DNA from: Bacteroidales bacterium UBA6192
GTDB taxonomy: Bacteria > Bacteroidota > Bacteroidia > Bacteroidales > F082
Reading direction: 5' to 3'
Assembly (NCBI GenBank): GCA_002422725.1
Contig: DITE01000020.1
Location: 22,645-86,644, forward strand
DNA: 64,000 nt
The notes under the pieces were generated by a model. It did not search any database, was not told where the DNA came from, and worked only from the letters and a program-made list of their open reading frames with translations. The position numbers and the translations under genes were made by a program. How positions within the stretch are numbered: the first letter of the stretch is position 1; the number at the start of each line of letters is the position of its first letter. Positions 56,863 through 64,000 of this stretch are shown here, in pieces.

Positions 56863-56893
56863 TAATTGCAAAATGTATCAAAATCGCACATTT
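56856..56893 (-). promoter_or_regulatory. Shared upstream element, copy 2 (sigma factor operon)
   Basis: Minus strand AAATGTGCGATTTT, six bases (GATACA), TTTTGCAATTAATGGGTG: identical in 32 of 38 positions to the element at 50827-50864, all six differences falling in the spacer. The ATG of the sigma gene is within the right half. A partial third copy of the left half (GAAAAAATGCGATTT, 56911-56925) is on the + strand next to it. Confidence 0.8.
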
Positions 56894-57057
56894 GAAACCA
56901 TGAAAATTTCGAAAAAATGCGATTTAAATTATTAATATTCAATGAATTAAAAAAATGAAAAAATATTTTTTGACTGAATTTTTTTTCCCCATTCTCACCA
57001 CAAACTTAATAAAAACCATTGAAGGTTTATATCTTTGGCCTAAATTCATTTGGCCAT

Positions 57058-58122
57058 ATGGTTTTCAACAGTTCCCGACATAAATATTTTGTCATACACT
57101 TTTTTCTGCTATGCTTTCAAACTGCTTTCACACAGCATACCTATACTCAAAAAGACAATGCAGCATTTCGGGTAGCTTTTTACAATGTTGAGAATTTTTT
57201 TGACACCTCGGTTGATTCTACCAGAGAGTACAATGCATTTACTCCGGACGGCGAACAAAGATGGACTTTATCAAGGTATATGCAGAAGAAAATGAATTTG
57301 TATAAAACAATTATGGCTATTGGCGAAGGCAATCCACCCGGGATTATCGGCTTTTGTGAGGTTGAAAATGAAAAGGTGTTAACTGATCTGGTATTGAACA
57401 CTCCGCTTAAATCGTTTCAGTACAGAGTAGTTCATTATGAATCGCCCGACCGAAGGGGAATAGATGTTGGGCTTGTTTACCGAAAGGAAGGAATTGTCCT
57501 ATTGAAGAGCAAGGCTATTCCGGTAAGGGATTCTTTGGATATTACATTTGTGACACGGGATATCTTGTATGCTAAGTTTGAGATATTCGGGGCCGACACC
57601 TTGCATGTATTCATTAATCATTGGCCATCGCGGTATGGTGGGGTGCTGGCTTCTGTTGACAAACGCATGCTGGTTGCCCGGTTATTACGCCACCATGTAG
57701 ATTCTTTGAGTAATGTCAGCGAAATGCCTAAAATTTTGATTATGGGCGATTTTAACGATGACCCAAATGATCTGAGTTTAGTAGATGGATTAGGTGCATT
57801 TGCGATTGACAAGATTAATAGCCCAAACCAATTGGTTAATTTATTTGCCATTCCGGATCAACTCGGTTCTCAGGGAACAATAAAATACATGCAGAACTGG
57901 CAGATATTTGACCAGATAATAATTTCACAATCCTTGATGCATGCCAATCAGAGACTCCGTTTACGAAAAAACAGCGCACGCATCTTTTTACGCGATTTTT
58001 TGCTCACTGATGACGAACGTCATCTGGGTAAAATGCTGCACAGAACATTTTCGGGACCACGATACATAGGCGGTTACAGCGATCACTTACCCATTTATGT
58101 TGACCTTGAATGTATACGATAG
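57058..58122 (+). CDS. Exported endonuclease/exonuclease/phosphatase family protein
   Basis: 354 residues from the ATG at 57058, whose product begins with a signal-like segment (YFVIHFFLLCFQTAFTQ). The frame open to a TTG at 57019 is unlikely. Motifs of the DNase I-like fold are FRVAFYNVENFFDT, IGFCEVENEKVL, FINHWPSRYGG, ILIMGDFNDDPND and YSDHLPIYVDLE: all catalytic Asn, Glu, Asp and His positions. It is secreted to the periplasm or outside and may act as nuclease or phosphoesterase on phosphate substrates. A weak -7 box TATCTTTG lies at 57030-57037. Confidence 0.88.
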   Translation: MVFNSSRHKYFVIHFFLLCFQTAFTQHTYTQKDNAAFRVAFYNVENFFDTSVDSTREYNAFTPDGEQRWTLSRYMQKKMNLYKTIMAIGEGNPPGIIGFCEVENEKVLTDLVLNTPLKSFQYRVVHYESPDRRGIDVGLVYRKEGIVLLKSKAIPVRDSLDITFVTRDILYAKFEIFGADTLHVFINHWPSRYGGVLASVDKRMLVARLLRHHVDSLSNVSEMPKILIMGDFNDDPNDLSLVDGLGAFAIDKINSPNQLVNLFAIPDQLGSQGTIKYMQNWQIFDQIIISQSLMHANQRLRLRKNSARIFLRDFLLTDDERHLGKMLHRTFSGPRYIGGYSDHLPIYVDLECIR

Positions 58123-58205
58123 ATAAGAAATCTTCCAGTTGAGGTGGCAAAAGCGACTTCTGATAAAATTGGAGAATGATTGTTAAATAAGCTCCTAAAT
58201 AAAAA

Positions 58206-58766
58206 TCATTGATTTATTTTGTTGAGATAATCCGGTATATCATTTAAAGGCAAAATTAGGGCTGTTGGACAATGATCCATGGCTGACATGGGCATAATAG
58301 GGACCTCTGCACTTTCAGGCGATTGAATGATGGCCAGCCCACCTGCCCGGGCAATTTTTTCTAAGCCTGATGCACCATCATTGTTGGCTCCGGTCAGAAT
58401 GATACCAATCAGGTGTTTCCCCCAAACATAGGAAGCTGTTTCAAAAAGAATATCGATTGAAGGTCTGGAAAAATTAACCTTCTCTTCCACAGATAGGCTA
58501 AGGGTTTGATCTTCCTCAACCAATAAATGAAAGTTAGGTGGGGCGAGATAAACATGACCTGATCTCACCGGCTCTCTTTCATCGGCTTCCTTGACATGCA
58601 GAGGTGATATCTGATTAAAATATCTTGCCATAAAACTATCGGAATGCGGACTGATGTGTTGCACGATGATAATGGGCAGCATAAAATCCTTTCTAAGGCC
58701 CAATATAATCGTTTTTAAGGCAATTAATCCGCCAGCCGATGATCCGATAACAATTGCCTTATAAGC
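58206..58766 (-). CDS. CheB-type methylesterase without receiver domain
   Basis: 186 residues from the ATG at 58766 (MAYKAIVIGSSAGGLIALK). The catalytic triad is visible: serine in GSSAGG, histidine in VQHISPHSD, aspartate in LTGANNDGASGLEKIA. A normal chemotaxis CheB has an N-terminal receiver domain; here only the esterase part exists. It overlaps the cheR-like gene by 8 bases. The demethylation target is unknown because no chemoreceptor is nearby; the hybrid kinase beside it is the obvious candidate partner. Confidence 0.92.
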   Translation of the reverse strand, partial: AYKAIVIGSSAGGLIALKTIILGLRKDFMLPIIIVQHISPHSDSFMARYFNQISPLHVKEADEREPVRSGHVYLAPPNFHLLVEEDQTLSLSVEEKVNFSRPSIDILFETASYVWGKHLIGIILTGANNDGASGLEKIARAGGLAIIQSPESAEVPIMPMSAMDHCPTALILPLNDIPDYLNKINQ

Positions 58767-59655
58767 CATACTTATTGTCTGAAACTTTCTTCTTGTAAAT
58801 TTTTTCTTTTGCGTCAATTACAACATACTGATCAACCATTTCGGTGAACATGAGGTTTTCTTTTGAACCAAGTCCCAGGAAACCGCCCTTTGTCAGACTA
58901 TCGGTAAATAATCTGATGACTTTGTTTTGCAACTCTTTGTTAAAATATATGAGAACATTCCTGCAAATGATTAGGTTTACTTCAGCAAATACACTATCTG
59001 TGGCAAGATTATGCTCGGCAAAAACGATGTTTTTTTTAAGATCCTGATTGAAAATAACTGCATCATACCTTGCAAAATAATAGTCAGAAAATGAGTTCAA
59101 TCCACCTGCCATCTGATAGTTCGAAGTGTATTCTTTTATTCTGTTTATCGGGTAAATACCTTTCTTTGCTGTTTCAAGGACAAGCGGATTAAAATCCGTT
59201 GCGTATATCTGAGCCCTGTCATACAAGCCTTCTTCCTTAAGCAAAATAGCAAACGAATACACCTCTTCACCTGTTGCACATCCAGCATGCCAAATTTTGA
59301 TAAAGGGATATGTTTTTAACAATGGAACAACTTCTTTTCTCAGACCAGCATAAAAAGAAGGATCACGATACATCTCAGTAACATTAATAGAAAGATCCTT
59401 TAAAACTATGTCAAAAAAATCGGCTTCGTGCAGCACTTTGTGCTGTAATTCTGAAATACTTTTTAACCCAAGTGCACTAAGACGGAAAAGGAGCCGACGT
59501 TTGATATGTGCTTTGTTGTAATTACGGAAATCATAACCATGGCATCGAAAGATTGCTTCGATAAACAGTTCAATCTCGATGTTTTGAGTCAGATTGGCTT
59601 TGTTTTGATCATGTTCGTCATTTTGAATCATATGGAGTTGGCTGTTATGATTCAT
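58759..59655 (-). CDS. CheR-type methyltransferase
   Basis: 298 residues, SAM-dependent glutamate methyltransferase. The N-terminal helical domain has YNKAHIKRRLLFRLSALGL; the catalytic part has IKIWHAGCATGEEVYSFAIL (SAM site), YATDFNPLVLETAKKGIY and LIICRNVLIYFNKELQNKVI. It begins 3 bases after the kinase stop and overlaps the cheB-like gene by 8 bases, so all three are one operon. Confidence 0.94.
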   Translation of the reverse strand: MNHNSQLHMIQNDEHDQNKANLTQNIEIELFIEAIFRCHGYDFRNYNKAHIKRRLLFRLSALGLKSISELQHKVLHEADFFDIVLKDLSINVTEMYRDPSFYAGLRKEVVPLLKTYPFIKIWHAGCATGEEVYSFAILLKEEGLYDRAQIYATDFNPLVLETAKKGIYPINRIKEYTSNYQMAGGLNSFSDYYFARYDAVIFNQDLKKNIVFAEHNLATDSVFAEVNLIICRNVLIYFNKELQNKVIRLFTDSLTKGGFLGLGSKENLMFTEMVDQYVVIDAKEKIYKKKVSDNKYGL

Positions 59656-59658
59656 TCA

Positions 59659-62600
59659 CTAATTATACAACCAAACTCTCAACAATGAAATGAGTTTCGC
59701 CGAATCGACTGGTTTTGCCAGGTACTCATTAGCACCTGCAGCAATGCATTTCTCCCGGTCGTCCTTCATCGCTTTAGCGGTTAAAGCAATAATCGGAAGT
59801 TTTTGATATTTGGGTATCTTTCTGATTTCGCGCATTGCTTCATAACCATCCATTTCGGGCATCATTACATCCATTAGAACCAAATTAATCTGAGGATTGT
59901 CGGTTAGTTTTTTAATCCCTTCAATTCCATTTTTTGCCACCACAACCTGAATATGAAAACCTTCCAATAAACTTGTAATAGCGAATACATTTCGCATGTC
60001 ATCATCAACAACAAGAACTGTCTTGCCTTCGAGCACATCCTCTTGCCCATGAATTTTTTTCAGGATATTTTGTTTCTTCTCAGGCAATTCTGATTCTATC
60101 TGATGAAGGAATATGGTTGTTTCAGAGAGTAGTCTTTCAAATGAGCGAGCACCTTTCAGGATGATGCTTTCAGCGAATTTCTGTAACTTCAGGTCTTCCT
60201 CCTTTGTCAGTTCTTTTGATGTGTAAACAACAACAGGAATTTCCTTTAAAACAGGGTTGTTTTTAATGATTTCAAGTAATTCAAATCCTGACATATTCTT
60301 TAAACCCAGATCCAGAATAATACAATCAAACTGTGATTTCTGCAACAATTCATAGGCAACTTCACCACTATCGACAGCTGTAATGCTTACATGTTCTTCT
60401 GTCATCAGATTCTCAATACTTTTCCTTGTAATCGGATCATCTTCAACCACTAAGAGTTTTTTATTTGTGGTTGCTACAATATGATCAATTCGTTCAAAAG
60501 CACTCTGCAACGACTCAGTTGTAACTGGCTTACTCAGATATCCTATAGCACCAAGTTTGAGTGAATCAAGTGATTTATCCTCTGCCGAAATAAAGTGTAC
60601 GGGAATGTGACGGGTTCTTTTGTTTCTTTTTAACCTCCTCATCACCTCATATCCGTCTATTCCCGGCAGACCAATGTCTAAAATAATTGCACTAGGGGTA
60701 TAGAAATCGGCATAATGAAGCCCCGATTCACCATCAAAAGCCAGAATACATTTATAGCGATGTTCGTGTGCAAGATCGTAAAGTAGTCTAGCGAAGGTTT
60801 TATCATCCTCAATAACCAAAAGAGTTTTATCACCTTCAGTTATGGAGTTTCTGTCATCATTCGCTCTTTCAGCTGCGCTGTGGTGTTCAGTGCCGATTTC
60901 ACTTTTATGCTCTTCATTATCTGTGTCTTGTGACATGTTGACGGATTCATCCGCCGAAATGACTGTTTCAAAAGTTGTAACCTGTGTGTCATCCTTTGTT
61001 ATGGTTAATACTTCAGGCAGGTAAAGGGTAAAAGTGGTGCCTTTTCCTTCAAAACTTTCAACATGAATTTCGCCACCCAGCAATTCAGCAAATCCTTTTG
61101 AGATGCTTAAGCCAAGACCAGTGCCACCATACTTTCGGCTTGTGGTACCATCGGCCTGCTGAAATGCATTAAAAATAAGCATTAGTTTTTCCTGAGGAAT
61201 TCCAATGCCGGTGTCGGAAACTGCGATTGCAATGGTAGTTTCTGTTGATAGATTAGTACGGAATTTTATGCTTTCATCTGGTCTGTAGACATTTAATTTG
61301 ATTGTACCTTCATGCGTAAACTTAATGGCATTTGAGTACAAGTTTTTAATGATCTGATAAACGCGTTGGGCATCGGTATGAATCATTGCCGGCACCTGCT
61401 TGCTGATACCTGTGAATAATTCAAGGCCTTTTTTTTCTGCGACCGGGCCAAAAGTTTTTTGAATGTAGTTTGAAAGATCATCGAAATACATACTTTCAAT
61501 ATACAAATCAATTTTGCCTGATTCAACTTTGCTCAGATCAAGAATCTCATTGATCAGATCGAGCAGGTCACTTCCGGCACTGTTTATTGTTTTGGCATAT
61601 TCAAGTTCTTTTGGATCAAGATGTTGTTTGCGGTTTTCTGAGAGCAATTGCGAAAGTACAAGTATACTATTAAGCGGGGTGCGCAATTCGTGCGACATAT
61701 TTGCAAGAAACTCTGATTTGTAGCGGGATGCCAGCTCAAGGTCTTTGGCTTTTTGTTCAATCTCTTTGCGGGCAAATTCAAGTTCTTTATTTTTAACTTT
61801 TATAGCGTCACGTTGAATTTCAAGTGCATGCGTTCTTTCTTCAAGTTCTTCGTTTGTTACTTTCAGTTCTTCCTGCTGCGATTGAAGGTTTTCCTCTGAT
61901 ATACGCAGCGCATTTGTTTGCTCCTGCAACTCTTCATTCGCTTGCCTCAGTTCTTCCTGTTGAACAGCGAGTTCATTTGCCTGTTCCTGAGTCTGTAGCA
62001 GCAGTTTCTTCACCTTTTCATCTGCTTTTGAAGTGGTAATAGCAATGCCAATACTATTTGCTGCCATTTGCATAAAGGTGAGGTTGAGTTCAGTAAAAGG
62101 ATTAATTGATACAAGTTCAATTACACCAACAAGCATATTCTCGAACAGAATCGGGCAAACCAGCATGTTTTTTGGTACAACTATATGACTTCCGATTCTA
62201 AAAGAATGATTTGTTTCCTTGTCATTGACAACCAATATCTTCTTATCTACCGCGGCCTGTCCAACAAATCCGCTACCCGGTTTTATCATCTCAAATTTTA
62301 CCGTTTCGTTTTCCTCCATGGCAAATTTTCCTGACAGGTACAGCGTTTTATCAGTTTCATCATACAGGTAGATCAATCCAACATTAGCATTCAGATAGGG
62401 TGCCAGAAATGAAATAATTTCTGTTGCAAGTTCCTTAAGCATTTTTTGACCACTTAAGCTTTGTCCCAGCGAATTCAGTCCTGTTTTTAACCAGTCTTGA
62501 TTTGTGCTTTCAGTCCTGTTTCTTTGCAGGGTATTGGTCATTTCAAAAAGAGCCAGACCAAGTGTGTCATTATCACTTCTGGGTGTAACTGTAACCTCAT

Positions 62601-64000
62601 AATCACCCTTTGCAATCCGGTTTGCCTGACCTACAACCTGCCTGAAACTCTCAACCATCTGGTTCATTGATTTGCCAAGTATGTCTTCTTCACTTCGTAT
62701 TTCAACAGTTTCGCTGTAGTCACCTTTTGCCATCGCTTTGGCCACAGAAGCATATGACTGCAAAGAATTGGAGAGCCTGTTAAAAGTATCCACCATTTCG
62801 CCAACCTCATTGTTTGGCGCTTTAATGGTTTTGTTATGAAGTTGACCAACAGCGACTTGCTTTGCCCAAGACGATAGTTGTTTTATCGGGTTAACGAACC
62901 ATCTTGTTACAAGGATAGAAATAAAGAAAACAGCGATAATTGTTATGATGAACGATAGCTTAACAATGTCGCTGAGCTTTCTGGCATAAGCAAAAGCTTC
63001 CCGGTGTTCAATTTCCTCGATGAGTGTCCAGTTAACCCCAACCTTTTCAAGATAAGTTAGATTGCGGTATATCCCCAGGACAAACTTACCCTTGTTGTCG
63101 GAGTCGTAAGTTGACACCTTTTCTTCATCCAGTTCATACGTTCTCAGGAAAGGCATATTGTTTCTGTGTTGCAGATAAAATAACCAATCCTTAACTTTCT
63201 GATTCTCAACTTTCATTTTTAGAATATCTTCATCCTGTCCAAACCTCATTGCTGATCGCAGCATTTGATCCTTCCCTACAATGTATGCTTGTCCGGTTTC
63301 GCCATAGCCGGCATCCTGCTGGATAATCTGATTAATCCTGTTCATTGTGATCTGTAATGCAATGATGCCAACTACACGATTATTAGAGTCGATCACCGGC
63401 TGGGTAAAAAAGCCGGAGAGTTCATTCAGTGAGGGCGCGTAATATTCAAGGTCAGAAAAATATATCTTCTTGTTATCGATTGAGTTACGGCATGCTTTGG
63501 CAAATCTTGTAGTGCTTAAAGTTCCGGAAAAGATGTTTTTTCCGAGATCAGACTCTTCGCGAAGACTAAACAGGATGTCCCCATTTTTGTCGATAAAATA
63601 CATATCATAATAACCATTCCGTACGTTGAGGTTTCTGAATTCATCACGATGATCCCGTGTTAACTTATCGTATTGTTCACTGAGTTTAAATTTCTCAAAA
63701 TCGTACTGAAATTTGTGATATGATGAGCTTAGGTCTTCCAGAAATTTAACATCATTCTGCTGACGGCTATTAATTTCCAGGAAGTTTATAACTTCTCCAA
63801 AAAATGAATGGATATTTTCGACTCTGAGCAGTGAGGTAGAATGCAGAGATTTTTCAGCAACAATGGTAAGTCCGTGATAGGCATTCAAAAAATTGATGAA
63901 ACTGATCGATGCAAGTGGCACAATTGATATTGCCAGAAACCATATCAGCAGGGACTTTCCGACACCAATATAACGCCATGACCGTATTGAGTATCTGATT
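59659..64000 (-). CDS. Hybrid sensor histidine kinase with three receiver domains, N-terminus outside window
   Basis: Large membrane hybrid kinase. The frame is open to the window edge; a GTG at 63921 is internal and 25 more residues (including SLLIWFLAISIVPL) are visible beyond it. Order from there: first membrane helix; extracytoplasmic Cache-like sensor (about 30-310); second helix (LSFIITIIAVFFISILVTRW); two HAMP-like units (about 345-460); GAF domain (about 480-630); long coiled coil rich in QQEELRQANEELQEQ; HisKA with FLANMSHELRTPLNSI; HATPase with DTGIGIPQEKL and KYGGTGLGLSI; three receivers with phospho-acceptor aspartates in IILDIGLPGIDGYE, IILDLGLKNMSGFE and VLMDVMMPEMDGYE. No output domain. 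Followed at once by cheR- and cheB-like genes. Confidence 0.95.
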   Translation of the reverse strand, partial: IRYSIRSWRYIGVGKSLLIWFLAISIVPLASISFINFLNAYHGLTIVAEKSLHSTSLLRVENIHSFFGEVINFLEINSRQQNDVKFLEDLSSSYHKFQYDFEKFKLSEQYDKLTRDHRDEFRNLNVRNGYYDMYFIDKNGDILFSLREESDLGKNIFSGTLSTTRFAKACRNSIDNKKIYFSDLEYYAPSLNELSGFFTQPVIDSNNRVVGIIALQITMNRINQIIQQDAGYGETGQAYIVGKDQMLRSAMRFGQDEDILKMKVENQKVKDWLFYLQHRNNMPFLRTYELDEEKVSTYDSDNKGKFVLGIYRNLTYLEKVGVNWTLIEEIEHREAFAYARKLSDIVKLSFIITIIAVFFISILVTRWFVNPIKQLSSWAKQVAVGQLHNKTIKAPNNEVGEMVDTFNRLSNSLQSYASVAKAMAKGDYSETVEIRSEEDILGKSMNQMVESFRQVVGQANRIAKGDYEVTVTPRSDNDTLGLALFEMTNTLQRNRTESTNQDWLKTGLNSLGQSLSGQKMLKELATEIISFLAPYLNANVGLIYLYDETDKTLYLSGKFAMEENETVKFEMIKPGSGFVGQAAVDKKILVVNDKETNHSFRIGSHIVVPKNMLVCPILFENMLVGVIELVSINPFTELNLTFMQMAANSIGIAITTSKADEKVKKLLLQTQEQANELAVQQEELRQANEELQEQTNALRISEENLQSQQEELKVTNEELEERTHALEIQRDAIKVKNKELEFARKEIEQKAKDLELASRYKSEFLANMSHELRTPLNSILVLSQLLSENRKQHLDPKELEYAKTINSAGSDLLDLINEILDLSKVESGKIDLYIESMYFDDLSNYIQKTFGPVAEKKGLELFTGISKQVPAMIHTDAQRVYQIIKNLYSNAIKFTHEGTIKLNVYRPDESIKFRTNLSTETTIAIAVSDTGIGIPQEKLMLIFNAFQQADGTTSRKYGGTGLGLSISKGFAELLGGEIHVESFEGKGTTFTLYLPEVLTITKDDTQVTTFETVISADESVNMSQDTDNEEHKSEIGTEHHSAAERANDDRNSITEGDKTLLVIEDDKTFARLLYDLAHEHRYKCILAFDGESGLHYADFYTPSAIILDIGLPGIDGYEVMRRLKRNKRTRHIPVHFISAEDKSLDSLKLGAIGYLSKPVTTESLQSAFERIDHIVATTNKKLLVVEDDPITRKSIENLMTEEHVSITAVDSGEVAYELLQKSQFDCIILDLGLKNMSGFELLEIIKNNPVLKEIPVVVYTSKELTKEEDLKLQKFAESIILKGARSFERLLSETTIFLHQIESELPEKKQNILKKIHGQEDVLEGKTVLVVDDDMRNVFAITSLLEGFHIQVVVAKNGIEGIKKLTDNPQINLVLMDVMMPEMDGYEAMREIRKIPKYQKLPIIALTAKAMKDDREKCIAAGANEYLAKPVDSAKLISLLRVWLYN

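Noticed and set aside
50920..56871. Type III-E CRISPR (Craspase-like) because of the TPR-CHAT protein
   Set aside because: No repeats, no Cas genes, and the CHAT protein has a lipoprotein signal placing it outside the cytoplasm.
58206..59655. Chemotaxis operon
   Set aside because: No receptor, CheA, CheW or CheY, and CheB lacks its receiver domain; the genes go with the hybrid kinase.

Overview
This window looks like chromosomal DNA of a member of the Bacteroidota, probably Bacteroidia-like, though I cannot place it to genus. The evidence is four-fold. There are several secreted proteins ending in type IX secretion (T9SS) type A sorting domains. Several promoters match the Bacteroidota pattern TTTG-N19-21-TAnnTTTG. 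Shine-Dalgarno sequences are mostly absent. Neighbourhoods such as tsaD/tamB and carotenoid genes with a hydroxylase fit the phylum. I see no insertion sequence, prophage or CRISPR array; both ends of the window cut through genes.

Layout. 1-3.6 kb: carotenoid operon on + (crtI C-terminal part, crtB, an unknown gene, idi, crtZ). 3.6-9.8 kb: minus-strand genes: an unknown protein with a YbdG-type mechanosensitive channel, then a tightly overlapping operon running lipoprotein, LTA-synthase-like sulfatase, lipid kinase, SUI1 factor, methyltransferase. 10-15.9 kb: small mixed genes (HAD phosphatase, M23 peptidase, DUF3820 protein, a T9SS protein, DUF1648 protein, NlpE-like lipoprotein) and a decayed DUF1801 gene missed by simple ORF calling. 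15.9-30.4 kb: dgt, tsaD, and divergently tamB, a T9SS protein, an AddA-like helicase-nuclease and a tricorn-like protease. 30.4-45.6 kb: the core information-processing region on minus: rpsU-xerC-raiA, then tRNA-Thr-Tyr-Gly-Thr-tuf-tRNA-Trp-secE-nusG-rplKAJL-rpoBC-DUF3467, which keeps the E. coli thrU-tyrU-glyT-thrT-tufB order. 45.6-50.7 kb: a DPP-IV-like peptidase, tRNA-Val, an outer-membrane-like protein and a thioredoxin-fold lipid-anchored or periplasmic protein.

50.8-56.9 kb is the most interesting part. It holds a secreted T9SS protein with dockerin-like and cohesin-like regions, a lipoprotein with TPRs and a CHAT (caspase-like) protease domain, and, convergently, an anti-sigma-like TPR membrane protein and an ECF-type sigma factor. 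The sigma operon and the secreted-protein gene carry the same upstream element: 14 identical bases, 6 unrelated bases, then 18 identical bases, in the same orientation relative to each gene. I read this as the target site of the sigma factor (autoregulation plus control of the secreted protein), tying the four genes into one candidate envelope system. The terminator of the sigma operon is built into the last codons of the CHAT gene.

57-64 kb: an exported endonuclease/exonuclease/phosphatase-family protein, then a minus-strand signalling operon: a very large hybrid histidine kinase with three receiver domains (N-terminus outside the window), CheR and a receiver-less CheB, with no chemotaxis array genes in sight.
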